From assembly GCA_013360295.1 (NCBI GenBank), contig JABWCL010000006.1, positions 1 through 64,000 of the forward strand: a stretch of DNA of 64,000 nt. The letters run 5' to 3'. This stretch comes from Ignavibacteriaceae bacterium (GTDB lineage Bacteria; Bacteroidota; Ignavibacteria; Ignavibacteriales; Ignavibacteriaceae). How positions within the stretch are numbered: the first letter of the stretch is position 1; each line of letters begins with the position of its first letter. The notes under the pieces are model-generated. The model did not search any database. It was not told the origin of the DNA and saw only the letters and a program-made list of their open reading frames with translations. Shown here piece by piece: positions 19,345 to 27,753 of the stretch. Position numbers and translations under genes: made by a program.

Positions 19345-20118
19345 TTAAAGTGGAATTGTAAAGTTAATATTCAGATTTTCTGCCGGTTTCGACTTGGCTG
19401 ATTTATTGATTTTCGGGATTATATAACCTATTGCTCCCCCCACAACCGCGCCCGCGATAATGTCGCTGGGGAAATGCCTTCCGGCATAATAACGAAGATA
19501 CCCTGTCGCGGTTGCAGTCAGCAGCGCAGCCCCCCTGACTACATTTTTATATTTGGATTCAGGGTAATACTCCGCGAAAGTCTCTGAAACAAAAACCGCC
19601 GACGCGAAAGCAAAAGAGGCATGGCCCGAAAAAAAAGACCGCCTCGTTTCACTGTTGGTTTTCTCCTCCAACGGCACATTCTCATTGTACGCGTATGGCC
19701 TGATCCTCTTCACATTACTTTTTACCAGGTAGGTGGCTGATAAAGTGAACATTGACATTTCGGCAAACATCATCAGATATCCGGCGGCATCCTTTTTTAT
19801 TTCAGGAGAAAGCATTAAAAGCAAGGGGCTCAGGGCAGTTGTTCCGAGCAGGATATCGCTTGCCAATGCACCCGCGGGAGAATAATTATACGTAGCCCCG
19901 ATATCAAAACCGTTTATTTCATTTCTGTTTAACGCCGAGACTTCCCCGTCAGTCAATGGCTCCACTTTGCTGTCCAACATATAGGAGAGGAAAGTGAGGC
20001 TTCCCCCCGCGCTTAGTAAAATTGCCCTGTCCCCGTCGCTGACTGAATAGGGTGACTGGCAGTTGCCCAGTACCGAAAGGAGTAGAAAAAAGTAGAGAAT
20101 TCTATTAAAAATTGCCAT
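19345..20118 (-). CDS. PAP2-superfamily membrane-associated phosphatase
   Basis: A 257-residue protein with a signal peptide-like N-terminus. The three phosphatase motifs are present: KSNVKRIRP (K-x6-RP), SGHAS (motif 2 with the catalytic His) and GRHFPSD (motif 3, R-x-x-x... H-x3-D type). PAP2 enzymes dephosphorylate lipid phosphates such as undecaprenyl pyrophosphate or phosphatidic acid on the periplasmic side. The specific substrate is not evident. It ends 3 bp from the stop of convergent recQ. Confidence 0.88.
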   Translation of the reverse strand: MAIFNRILYFFLLLSVLGNCQSPYSVSDGDRAILLSAGGSLTFLSYMLDSKVEPLTDGEVSALNRNEINGFDIGATYNYSPAGALASDILLGTTALSPLLLMLSPEIKKDAAGYLMMFAEMSMFTLSATYLVKSNVKRIRPYAYNENVPLEEKTNSETRRSFFSGHASFAFASAVFVSETFAEYYPESKYKNVVRGAALLTATATGYLRYYAGRHFPSDIIAGAVVGGAIGYIIPKINKSAKSKPAENLNINFTIPL

Positions 20119-20262
20119 TTAATCTGATAAATCTGATACAGTAAAATAAAAATAATTGATTAATCTGAGCGTATTCCGATTTAGATTGGGGGATATAATA
20201 TAAAGACGTAAATTTGAAAAGCACTTTTTTCAGATTATCAAATCATTTTTAAGGAATAAATT

Positions 20263-21348
20263 ATGCAGCGAATTTATAATTTCAGCGCAGGCCCCGCAAT
20301 CCTCCCGGAAGAAGTATTAAAAGAAGCACAGGAAAACCTTTTTTCATTACCCGGCGTTGGTATGTCCGTCCTCGAAATAAGCCACAGGTCAAAAGTATAT
20401 GACGCAATTCACCTTCAGGCAAAACAGGATATGAGCGAACTGATGGGCATTACCGATGATTACTCACTCCTTTTCTTACAGGGGGGAGCGAGCCTTCAGT
20501 TTTCGATGGTCCCTCTCAACCTGATGCCGCCTGCCAACAAAGCTGATTATATCGTGACCGGATCCTGGTCGAAAAAGGCAGTTAAAGAAGCAAAGAGAGT
20601 CGGCACGGTTAATATAGCAGGAACGACAGAATCAGAGACTTTTAATCGAATCCCAAAGCAGGAAGAACTCAAACTGGATCCTGAAGCGGCTTATGTTCAC
20701 TTCACATCAAACAATACAATTTACGGTACGGAATGGTATAATGAGCCGGAAGTCGGGAATGTGCCCCTGGTATGCGACGCATCCTCTGATTTTATGCACA
20801 AGAAAACTGATCTCAAAAAATACGCTCTCGTTTACGCGGGCGCGCAGAAAAACCTGGGCCCTGCCGGTGTTACGGTCGTCATCATCAGAAAAGACCTCCT
20901 TGCCCGTTCGCAGGATTCTCTTCATACAATGTTGAATTACAAGACCCACGTTGAAAATGATTCGCTCTATAACACCATAAATGTTTTTGGCGTATACATC
21001 ATTGGCCTTGTCGCTAAGTGGCTGAAGAAAAATGGCGGGCTTGACGCAATGTACGCGATGAATAAAGAAAAGGCGGCGATACTTTATAAGTGCATTGATG
21101 AGAGCGGAGGCTATTATAAAGGGCACGCGCTTCCTGATTCAAGATCACTGATGAACGTTACCTTCAGGCTGCCGAGTGAAGAACTCGAGAAAAAACTTAT
21201 CGCTGAAGCTACCAAGGCTGGCTTTGACGGCTTAAAGGGTCACCGTTCAGTGGGCGGTCTTCGCGCCTCAATCTACAACGCGTTCCCGAAAAAAGGCGTA
21301 GAAGAACTTGTTTCCTTTATGAAAGATTTCCAGAGCAAAAACGGATAA
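20263..21348 (+). CDS. serC: Phosphoserine aminotransferase
   Basis: A 361-residue PLP enzyme of class V. It begins with the family signature YNFSAGPAILP and contains GGASLQFSM, the cofactor-lysine segment YAGAQKNLGPAG, and the C-terminal GHRSVGGLRASIYNA substrate-binding block. It converts 3-phosphohydroxypyruvate and glutamate to phosphoserine and 2-oxoglutarate in serine synthesis; in other bacteria it also acts in pyridoxal phosphate synthesis. Length is normal. A TATAAT at 20194-20199 upstream is a possible -10 element, without a clear -35. SerA and SerB genes are not nearby. Confidence 0.96.
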   Translation: MQRIYNFSAGPAILPEEVLKEAQENLFSLPGVGMSVLEISHRSKVYDAIHLQAKQDMSELMGITDDYSLLFLQGGASLQFSMVPLNLMPPANKADYIVTGSWSKKAVKEAKRVGTVNIAGTTESETFNRIPKQEELKLDPEAAYVHFTSNNTIYGTEWYNEPEVGNVPLVCDASSDFMHKKTDLKKYALVYAGAQKNLGPAGVTVVIIRKDLLARSQDSLHTMLNYKTHVENDSLYNTINVFGVYIIGLVAKWLKKNGGLDAMYAMNKEKAAILYKCIDESGGYYKGHALPDSRSLMNVTFRLPSEELEKKLIAEATKAGFDGLKGHRSVGGLRASIYNAFPKKGVEELVSFMKDFQSKNG

Positions 21349-21366
21349 CAAATCACCGCTTTTAAC

Positions 21367-21410
21367 GGTTGCTTCAAAAATCCCGAAGGCTTTCGGGATA
21401 CACAGCAACC
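21367..21410 (+). repeat. Two-tier hairpin after serC
   Basis: An outer stem GGTTGCT/AGCAACC (21367-21373 with 21404-21410) encloses an 8-bp inner stem ATCCCGAA/TTCGGGAT (21380-21387 with 21392-21399, loop 4 nt). There is no T-tail. It could protect the serC transcript end or be a degenerate intergenic palindrome; a stronger terminator follows 45 bp later. Confidence 0.5.
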
Positions 21411-21454
21411 CGGCTAATTTATTACAATGATGCCCTGAAGATTTGTAGCATAAA

Positions 21455-21486
21455 AAAAGAGGCTGTCTTTTCAGACAGCCTCTTTT
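21455..21486. terminator. Bidirectional terminator between serC and the OmpA-like gene
   Basis: AAAAGAGGCTGTCT (21455-21468) pairs perfectly over 14 bp with 21473-21486 around a 4-nt loop. The stem has A-rich and T-rich flanks in both directions, so it can serve both converging genes. Confidence 0.88.
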
Positions 21487-21507
21487 GTAAAATAACCGGA
21501 TCTTTTA

Positions 21508-23100
21508 TTATTTCGTTCTTACGAACTCAATCCTTCTATTCTTAGCTTTACCTTCATCAGTAGCATTATCGGCTATCGGTTTATCCGGGCCGTAACCTTT
21601 TGCTGAGAGGCGGGTCTTATCAATACCCTTGCTGATAAACCAGTCGCGGACTGATTCAGCTCTCTTCTGAGAAAGTTTAACGTTAGCTGCTTTCTTTCCA
21701 ACGTTATCTGTATGCCCGGCAATTTCAACTGAGATTTCAGGGAATACATTCAGAGTGTTGAGGGCTTTAAGCAGTCTGGTTTCTGATTCAGGGGTAATTT
21801 CCGCGCTGCCGGTTTTGAAAGTAATACCTTCGAGAACCATGGCAACACCTACTTTAACAACATCATCTTCCGCATCTTTGGGATCGGAACCTCTCTTGAT
21901 TTCAGCGTCGTCAGTTACGGAACCGCCGTCAGTATCTTTATTCAACGGGTTGGTCTTGTAGGTCATAACTTCCGCGTAATCTGAGAGTGTATCGCCGTCA
22001 GAATCAGTTTCAAGAGCGTTTGTCTTGTAGGTCATAACTTCATCAAAATCATTGAGTCCGTCGCCGTCAGTATCTGCTTTGAGCGGATTGGTTTTGTAAG
22101 TCATAAGTTCATCAAAGTCGCTGAGTTTGTCCCTGTCGGTATCTGTATCAAGCGGACTTGTTTTGTGGGTCATAACTTCATCGTAGTCGCTCAGTTTGTC
22201 GCCGTCTGTATCAACTTTCAATGGGTCGGTTTTATAAGTGAATACTTCATCGCCGTCATTAAGTTTGTCGCCGTCGGTGTCAGCTTTCAGAGGGTTAGTC
22301 TTATATTGTTTTATTTCACCGTTGTCGTTGATTCTGTCATCGTCTGAATCTGCTTTGAGCGGATTGGTCTTGTAGGTATTAACTTCTTCAAAATCATTGA
22401 GACCGTCGCCGTCGGTATCAGGATTGAGGGGGTCTGTGCCGAGAGCTTTTTCTTCGCTGTCGAGTAAACCGTCTCTGTCGTCATCAGGATCGAGCCATTT
22501 GTGATTGTAAGTAACGCCAGCACCAATACTTAAATAACCGTCTTTTGGAGAACCGTCCATATAATAATTGAGGTTGTCTGTAAGTGACTGATTATAAGCA
22601 GCCTGAACGTCAACAGACCACCAGTCGTTGATTTTGAACATCGAACCGCCTCCAAGAGGCACCACGAGAGTCAAACCGCTCTTCTCAACCGATTGGCCAC
22701 GAGGAATCATACGGTATCCTGAGTTAATTTCCTTTGTATTAGAGTAATACATCCCGCCGAGTCCCGCGAATACATAAGGCTGGATTGCACGGTGGAATTC
22801 AGGGGCGAAGACTACACGGTAGTCGACCGGGAGTAAAATTGATGAATATTCTCCGCCGTCTAAATCTTTACCGGAGTTTGTACCGAAACCGATACCAAAG
22901 TCACCATAAAGAAACGCGCCGAGTGAATATCTTCCGTAAGCACGGAGGAGATATGAAAATGTATGTTCTTCGAAATCATTCATCGGGAGAACATAATTTG
23001 CGTGGGCGCCTGTTTCAAGGCGATCCCAAAAAGTTGTTTCCTGTGCCTTTGTACCGGTGAGAGCCAGTAAAAGGACAAGGAGAAGGGTAATCCTTTTCAT
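21508..23100 (-). CDS. OmpA-family outer-membrane protein with thrombospondin type 3 calcium repeats
   Basis: A 530-residue protein with a signal peptide (ends GTKAQ). Residues ~20-200 look like a small beta-barrel. Residues ~203-405 hold nine TSP3-like units of about 23 residues with DTDGDGLND-type calcium loops and a recurring TYKTNP end. Residues ~412-530 are an OmpA C-terminal peptidoglycan-binding domain (FKTGSAEITPES, AGHTDNVG, LSQKRAESV, NRRIEF). Such proteins tie the outer membrane to the cell wall. The calcium repeats form a rigid spacer between barrel and wall-binding domain. It is convergent with serC. Confidence 0.92.
   Translation of the reverse strand: MKRITLLLVLLLALTGTKAQETTFWDRLETGAHANYVLPMNDFEEHTFSYLLRAYGRYSLGAFLYGDFGIGFGTNSGKDLDGGEYSSILLPVDYRVVFAPEFHRAIQPYVFAGLGGMYYSNTKEINSGYRMIPRGQSVEKSGLTLVVPLGGGSMFKINDWWSVDVQAAYNQSLTDNLNYYMDGSPKDGYLSIGAGVTYNHKWLDPDDDRDGLLDSEEKALGTDPLNPDTDGDGLNDFEEVNTYKTNPLKADSDDDRINDNGEIKQYKTNPLKADTDGDKLNDGDEVFTYKTDPLKVDTDGDKLSDYDEVMTHKTSPLDTDTDRDKLSDFDELMTYKTNPLKADTDGDGLNDFDEVMTYKTNALETDSDGDTLSDYAEVMTYKTNPLNKDTDGGSVTDDAEIKRGSDPKDAEDDVVKVGVAMVLEGITFKTGSAEITPESETRLLKALNTLNVFPEISVEIAGHTDNVGKKAANVKLSQKRAESVRDWFISKGIDKTRLSAKGYGPDKPIADNATDEGKAKNRRIEFVRTK
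21888..22494 (-). repeat. Coding tandem repeat of ~69 bp (TSP3 units)
   Basis: Nine consecutive units, mostly 69 bp, encode the calcium-binding TSP3 repeats of the OmpA-like protein. Units share the pattern 'TDGDxLxDxDEVxTYKTNPL'. They are a plausible site for unit gain and loss by recombination. Confidence 0.85.
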
Positions 23101-23227
23101 ATGATTTTCCTTTATTTATAGTTAAGTTAGTGTGTGATTATTGAAAATTGTATTTGAGAACTTTAACGACACCGATATTTTGACAGAGAAGCTAAAAAGC
23201 CTATAAGAACCGAATAGAAACTAAAAC

Positions 23228-23956
23228 ATGAACAGCGCAAATATAGTAAAAAGTTTCAGAAATTTTTGCAAAAATCATTATAATCAGGAAAATATAGCCA
23301 AATATGGAAGGTATTTTAAGGGGGGCTTTAAGGGGTATGGGCTGACTACCGTGCAACTCCGGGAGCAAGTAAAAAAATATAAAATTGATAAAAACATTCA
23401 AATTTCCACTCTTTTAGAGTGTGCGGAACAGCTAATCCCAAGTCCATATTATGAGGAGCCGTCGTTTATTATGCTCCTGATCAATGAGCACCGGAAAGAA
23501 TATACAAAAAGTGTATTCCGGAAAATGGAAAAATGGTATAAAAACAGTATTTATAACTGGGCACACGCCGACATTATGGGGATGTTCATTCTTCCGAATT
23601 TCCTGGAAAAGGGGCTCGTTACTCCTGCTGACTTCCGTCCCTGGATAAAAGCTAAAAACAGCTACCAGCGCAGGTCAGTACCCGTCACCTTTATTAAATA
23701 CTTAAAAATTACCGAAAATTTCGCAGAATTGTTCGAAATAACTGAGCCGCTGATGAGGGACAATATGAGAGAAGTTCAGCAAGGGCAGGGCTGGTTTCTC
23801 AGGGAGGCGTGGAAAAAGCAACCTTTACTTACTGAGGCTTTTTTGCTTAAATGGAAGGATGAAGCCCCCAGACTGACTATCCAGTATGCCTGTGAAAAGA
23901 TGGATAAGGAGTATAAAAAGAAATTCGCAAAACGGAGATCAGGGAACAGAGAATAG
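23228..23956 (+). CDS. AlkD-like DNA alkylation repair protein
   Basis: A 242-residue all-helical HEAT-like protein of the DNA_alkylation (AlkC/AlkD) family. The family blocks GYGLTTVQLREQVKKY and NWAHADIMG are visible; the latter contains the W-x3-D arrangement that in AlkD supplies the aromatic and acidic residues of the lesion site. The segment RRSVPVTFIKY is also typical. AlkD-type enzymes release positively charged alkylated purines (3-methyladenine, 7-methylguanine). The last seven codons and the stop lie inside a dispersed 21-bp repeat, so the C-terminal tail (RRSGNRE) is probably not conserved. Confidence 0.88.
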   Translation: MNSANIVKSFRNFCKNHYNQENIAKYGRYFKGGFKGYGLTTVQLREQVKKYKIDKNIQISTLLECAEQLIPSPYYEEPSFIMLLINEHRKEYTKSVFRKMEKWYKNSIYNWAHADIMGMFILPNFLEKGLVTPADFRPWIKAKNSYQRRSVPVTFIKYLKITENFAELFEITEPLMRDNMREVQQGQGWFLREAWKKQPLLTEAFLLKWKDEAPRLTIQYACEKMDKEYKKKFAKRRSGNRE

Positions 23957-23977
23957 AGATCAGAGAACAGATAGTTG
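23936..23977 (+). repeat. Tandem 21-bp unit, member of a dispersed repeat family
   Basis: Two adjacent 21-bp units (23936-23956 and 23957-23977) share AGATCAG(G/A)GAACAGA. A related copy, inverted, lies at 57120-57151 right after hemC. The first unit encodes the end and stop of the AlkD-like gene. Confidence 0.7.
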
Positions 23978-24077
23978 AGATCGGTTTCAATGATCAAGAT
24001 TGTTAAAGGGATAAAAGAGCTAAGGGATAGCCATATTAAATTTAACTTCCTTTCCGGGGGAACTAACGTTAATATAA

Positions 24078-24110
24078 ATTTTTAATTCTTCATTCTTAAT
24101 TTTTAATTAA
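24078..24110 (-). repeat. AT-rich repeat after the HD gene stop
   Basis: Read on the minus strand this begins at the stop codon and runs TTAAAAATTAAGAATGAAGA. It is a close relative of the identical 33-bp elements at 28378-28410 and 56925-56957, which also sit at gene ends. Confidence 0.65.
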
Positions 24111-24742
24111 TAGAGGTAGAGTTCAAGAAATTCGTGGCGCTCTTTTGCAAGGCGTTTGCCTTCGCGGGTTTTCATCATATCTTTTAAGAGCAGAAGCTTT
24201 TCGTAAAAATGGTTTATTGTTGGGGATATTCTTGACTTATAGTCATCCGTTGAATTCAGCTCTTTGGGAGGAATCTCCGGATTGTAGATCTCTCTTCCTT
24301 TGCTGCCGCCGTAATTAAAAGCCCTTGCGATGCCGATTGCTCCCATGGCATCCAGACGATCGGCATCCTGAACGGCACACAGTTCTGGCGAGTCGTAAAC
24401 TTTCCCGCCAATCTCACTTCTGAAAGAAATGTTCTTTATTATTTTAAGCACTTCTTCTTTAATCCCCGGAGGGATCAGGAAACCATCCATTATTTTTTCA
24501 GCGGTTATTACTCCGATCTCTTCGTCACCCGAATGAAATTTGGAGTCGGCAATATCGTGAAGTAAGGCGGCTAACTCAACAACAAAAAGGTCAGCGCCTT
24601 CGGATTCAGCGATGTGAAGCGCAAGGTTTCTTACACGGTGAATATGCTGCCAATCGTGTCCCCCTTCAGCATCTTTAAGCCTTTCCCTTACCAGTGCTTC
24701 GATATTTCTGATTATTTCATTTTTATCTGTCACTGATCTCAT
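24107..24742 (-). CDS. HD-domain phosphohydrolase
   Basis: A 211-residue HD-superfamily protein. The metal-binding pattern is complete: H in HDWQHIHRV, HD in LLHDIAD and D in QDADRLDAMGA. The last block (DADRLDAMGAIGIAR) is typical of the YedJ/YpgQ subgroup, whose members hydrolyse nucleotides or other phosphate esters. The actual substrate is not shown. It is the last gene of a tight operon (3 bp after aroB). Confidence 0.9.
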   Translation of the reverse strand: MRSVTDKNEIIRNIEALVRERLKDAEGGHDWQHIHRVRNLALHIAESEGADLFVVELAALLHDIADSKFHSGDEEIGVITAEKIMDGFLIPPGIKEEVLKIIKNISFRSEIGGKVYDSPELCAVQDADRLDAMGAIGIARAFNYGGSKGREIYNPEIPPKELNSTDDYKSRISPTINHFYEKLLLLKDMMKTREGKRLAKERHEFLELYLY

Positions 24743-24745
24743 AAA

Positions 24746-25846
24746 TTAATTTTTTACTATTTCAATTGCTTTTACAATGGAAGCAATAATAAGTTGTTCT
24801 TCTACCGGGGTATCAATTACTAAAGTTCCGGGCGAGCTCATCAGCACGAAATTAATTTTTCCGTCAAGCGATTTTTTATCTTTATACATAGCGCTAAGTA
24901 ACTGTGCCGGATCGTTGTTCCTGATAGAAAAAGGTTTATAACTTTCGAGTAAGGAAAGGTACTCGTTAAACTTATTTGGGTTGATAAATCCTTTCTGATA
25001 CGAGATGAGCAGCATAACGATCAAGCCAAAGACCACCGCTTCTCCGTGAGTGACTTTAAAACCGGTTGCTGTCTCGAGAGCGTGCGCGGTGGTGTGTCCC
25101 AGGTTAAGGATCTTTCTTATCCCTCCTTCTTTTTCATCACTGCTTACAACAGAAGCCTTGAAGGTAATGCAAACTTCTATCAGGTCATTAATGTCCTTAT
25201 CTTTCATATCCCTGAGTGCCACAGAGTATTCTTTTACCGCCCTGAAGAATTCTTCGTTAATTAGTAACGCGTATTTAATAACCTCGCCGAATCCCGACTT
25301 ATATTCTTTCTCCGGTAGTGTTGAGAGGAAGGAGGGATCAATGATCAGGCAATCAGGCTGCCTGAATGCGCCGATCATATTTTTATAATCATCGAAGTTC
25401 ACTCCTGTTTTTCCTCCGATTGACGCGTCAACCATCGCGAGTAAGGTTGTGGGGATATTAATCCACTTGATCCCCCTCATATATACAGACGCGGCGAAGC
25501 CGGCGATATCTCCGGTAACACCGCCGCCTATGGAAACGAGCACGGTATCTCTTCCGAATCCGGAATTCACCAGGTTAGAAGCTATATCCAGAACCGAGGA
25601 TACCTGCTTGGTTTTTTCTGAGGCCTTTAAAGTATAGTAAAAGATCTTCTTTGACTCATCAAACATCCCTTCCCGTATCTTTTCCCCCCAGTGTTTATCT
25701 ACATTTGAGTCAACGACATAAAATATATTGCGCGGATAGGAGCCTGCGCCAAGTTCCTCCGCGAGGCATTTAATAAAATCGCCGCAAAGCCAGGTATCGT
25801 GGAAATATTTTTTTGATGAAGTGAGTTTCTTTTTCATTTTAATCAC
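24746..25846 (-). CDS. aroB: 3-dehydroquinate synthase
   Basis: A 366-residue enzyme of the shikimate pathway that converts DAHP to 3-dehydroquinate with NAD and a divalent metal. Seen are the NAD loop GGGVTGDIAGFAAS, IPTTLLAMVDASIGGKTGVNF, and the metal-ligand blocks EVIKYAL, HTTAHALE and HGEAVVFG. The frame opens with GTG at 25846, which overlaps the aroK stop by 4 bp (GTGA). An ATG three codons later (25837) is the alternative. It sits between aroK and the HD gene. Confidence 0.96.
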   Translation of the reverse strand: MIKMKKKLTSSKKYFHDTWLCGDFIKCLAEELGAGSYPRNIFYVVDSNVDKHWGEKIREGMFDESKKIFYYTLKASEKTKQVSSVLDIASNLVNSGFGRDTVLVSIGGGVTGDIAGFAASVYMRGIKWINIPTTLLAMVDASIGGKTGVNFDDYKNMIGAFRQPDCLIIDPSFLSTLPEKEYKSGFGEVIKYALLINEEFFRAVKEYSVALRDMKDKDINDLIEVCITFKASVVSSDEKEGGIRKILNLGHTTAHALETATGFKVTHGEAVVFGLIVMLLISYQKGFINPNKFNEYLSLLESYKPFSIRNNDPAQLLSAMYKDKKSLDGKINFVLMSSPGTLVIDTPVEEQLIIASIVKAIEIVKN

Positions 25847-26382
25847 AGTTTCTTTTCGATTATTCGCGCAAGCAGGTCAACGGATTTACCGACCGACATT
25901 CTGTCGGTGCTGAATTCAAGATCTGCCTGGCTGTAAAATGGTTTTCTTTTTTCAAGCATTGATATGATTTTCGCGAGCGCTTCCTCCCGTGATTCCTGAA
26001 GCGAGTTCATAGTCTGAAACAGGGGGCGGTCAACCTTATACTTAAGCCTTTCAAGTATTTTTTCGGGGGAGGAGGACAAATAAATAAGCGCGCCGCTTTT
26101 TTTTATTACCGGAAGATTATCTCCGAAGGTTATCGTGCCGCCGCCGAGGGAAATAATCGAATTATCTTTTTTTGATACTTCGATAAGCGTTTCAGCCTCC
26201 GATCTTCTGAACTCCTCCTCGCCGAACTCTTTGAAAATATTCACAACCCGCATTCCGAATTTCCCCTCGATCATTTTATCGAGGTCATAAAAATCCCAGC
26301 CGAACTTATTCGCGAGAATAAGCCCTAAAGTGCTCTTCCCAGAAGCCATAAATCCGGTAAGGTAAATTCTTTTTGATCTCAT
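25843..26382 (-). CDS. aroK: Shikimate kinase
   Basis: A 179-residue P-loop kinase that phosphorylates shikimate at the 3-hydroxyl. Walker A is GFMASGKST (~residues 10-18). The shikimate-binding D in YDLDKMIE, the R in EEFRRSEAE and the GGG of SLGGGTI are all present, and RPLF in the LID region follows. It overlaps aroB by 4 bp and begins 1 bp after the upstream outer-membrane protein stop, so the genes are surely cotranscribed and probably translationally coupled. Confidence 0.96.
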   Translation of the reverse strand: MRSKRIYLTGFMASGKSTLGLILANKFGWDFYDLDKMIEGKFGMRVVNIFKEFGEEEFRRSEAETLIEVSKKDNSIISLGGGTITFGDNLPVIKKSGALIYLSSSPEKILERLKYKVDRPLFQTMNSLQESREEALAKIISMLEKRKPFYSQADLEFSTDRMSVGKSVDLLARIIEKKL

Positions 26383-26383
26383 A

Positions 26384-27085
26384 TCAGAATATCGTTAGGG
26401 CAACGCCCATAAAAAATGTAACGCCGTCAATATTTATTTTTGAATCGAAGGTTTCCTGAGCGATCAGAATATCTTCGTTATTAATCTTTGTCTCCCGTTT
26501 AGTGTATTTGCTTTTTACATTGTACTGAGGGTCACGGAATTTCATTCCTGTATGGATAATATATCGCTCAAGATAAACGTATTCCATTGATAACCCTACG
26601 TGGATACCAAATGCCTGCTGACGTGATACTGTGTTTACGGTAATATCCCCGATCTTTCTGTAGTGGCTGCCGATATAATACCCTATTCCTCCCCCCATAT
26701 AATACCTGAAGTTCTCATCAGAAAAGGGGAGCCTGTAGTTCAGCGTGAGTTCGACGGGAATGGTGATAAATCCGTCATCTATCTTGATGCTCTTGGGCAA
26801 AAGGTTTGTAATAACAGTCAGGTTCTGTTCGTCGGTAACTGCTTTAACGTAGTCTGCTGAGAGTGAGAGGAAGAGGCTTTCATATATTCTTCCTCGTATC
26901 TCTATGCCGGGGTGATAAATATCTACAATGGAATAGGAGAAATTCCTGATCGTCGGATCCGCGGATTTTGGATTGAGATATACTTTTCCCGAAGTCGTGA
27001 AATTACCGGAAAGATAGACCTGCAGTTCCTGGGCTTCAACCCGGAGGACGCAGAGGGAAAAAATTATGAACAAAACAAAACGCAC
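26384..27085 (-). CDS. Outer-membrane beta-barrel protein heading the aro operon
   Basis: A 233-residue protein starting at GTG 27085 (an AGG lies ~6 nt upstream) with a signal peptide ending VEAQ. The mature part alternates hydrophobic and polar residues and ends MGVALTIF with a terminal aromatic, as expected for a small porin-like barrel. I see YYMGGGIGYYIG and GIHVGLSMEYVY segments typical of OMP_b-brl domains. Function is unknown. It is 1 bp from aroK; the pairing of a surface protein with aroKB may simply be an accident of gene order. Confidence 0.75.
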   Translation of the reverse strand: MRFVLFIIFSLCVLRVEAQELQVYLSGNFTTSGKVYLNPKSADPTIRNFSYSIVDIYHPGIEIRGRIYESLFLSLSADYVKAVTDEQNLTVITNLLPKSIKIDDGFITIPVELTLNYRLPFSDENFRYYMGGGIGYYIGSHYRKIGDITVNTVSRQQAFGIHVGLSMEYVYLERYIIHTGMKFRDPQYNVKSKYTKRETKINNEDILIAQETFDSKINIDGVTFFMGVALTIF

Positions 27086-27133
27086 GGAAACCTATTCTTA
27101 ATAATGCACAAATTTACTTTTTATTTTTTATTT

Positions 27134-27391
27134 CTAATCATTATGAAACCTGCAACTCAGGATATAAATATTTTCCCCCTCAACTTTATAAATAAGCCGG
27201 TGCTCCCGGAAGATTTTTCTCGACCAGAGTCCCGGGTGGTCAAATTTGAGCGGGAGTGGGCATCCGGAACCATCATAAGGATTTTCCCCGATCTCTTTTA
27301 ATAGTTGTTGTATCCTCTTTACCATCCTATTGTCACGCGAGATCCAGTATTCGTAATCTTCCCAGGCAATGTTTGTCGAGATCAGTTTCAT
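27134..27391 (-). CDS. YoeB/Txe-family mRNA interferase toxin
   Basis: An 85-residue protein alignable by eye with E. coli YoeB without gaps through most of its length (MKLI start, GLWSRKI, EHRLIYKVE, CRFH). YoeB cleaves mRNA in the ribosomal A site. Against the E. coli catalytic residues Glu46, Arg65, His83 and Tyr84, this protein has Leu46, Arg65, His83 and Asn84 and one extra Asp. The general-base glutamate and terminal tyrosine are therefore missing. It lies 12 bp downstream of its antitoxin gene and 48 bp upstream of the aro operon on the same strand. Confidence 0.9.
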   Translation of the reverse strand: MKLISTNIAWEDYEYWISRDNRMVKRIQQLLKEIGENPYDGSGCPLPLKFDHPGLWSRKIFREHRLIYKVEGENIYILSCRFHND

Positions 27392-27403
27392 AAACGGTGT
27401 CTG

Positions 27404-27640
27404 TTATTTGTCCCGTTCACGCTTCGTGACCTGCCTGATTGATTCTGCCAACCGTTCCCTGTTTTTATTTGAACTGACGAGATGAAGCGATTCATTTATG
27501 GAATTGTATTCATCCACAGAAATGAGGACTGAGCCATTTGATTCTCCACGCTTTATAAATACAACCTCGTTGTCATGTTCAACAGTATCGAGGTATTCTT
27601 TCAATTTGCTTCTGAATTCGGAATAGTTTACTATCTTCAT
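27404..27640 (-). CDS. YefM/Phd-family antitoxin
   Basis: A 78-residue protein. The N-terminal ~55 residues match the YefM/Phd DNA-binding fold (YSEFRSKLKEYLDTV, VVFIKRG, VLISVDEYNSI). The C-terminus (NRERLAESIRQV) resembles the YefM segment that covers the YoeB active site. It should neutralise the toxin and repress its own promoter, with the complex binding the operator 4 bp upstream. No Shine-Dalgarno is visible between the operator and the ATG. Confidence 0.9.
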   Translation of the reverse strand: MKIVNYSEFRSKLKEYLDTVEHDNEVVFIKRGESNGSVLISVDEYNSINESLHLVSSNKNRERLAESIRQVTKRERDK

Positions 27641-27644
27641 AAAT

Positions 27645-27678
27645 TAAGTACTTATATAAGTACAAAACTAAGTACTTA
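27645..27678 (-). promoter_or_regulatory. Triple-box operator of the toxin-antitoxin operon
   Basis: Three boxes start at 27645, 27657 and 27669, exactly 12 bp apart. The outer two are perfect 10-bp palindromes TAAGTACTTA; the middle one is TAAGTACA. The E. coli yefM-yoeB operator has palindromes with a TGTACA core at 12-bp centre spacing, so this geometry fits a YefM-type repressor. A TATAAT on the minus strand (27685-27690) lies just beyond the last box and may be the -10 element. Confidence 0.8.
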
Positions 27679-27753
27679 AGTTGAATTATACAAACTCTTT
27701 CAGAATAACTTCCCGCAGTGTATTTTTGGATACTTATAAAGTAACTTTGTAAT

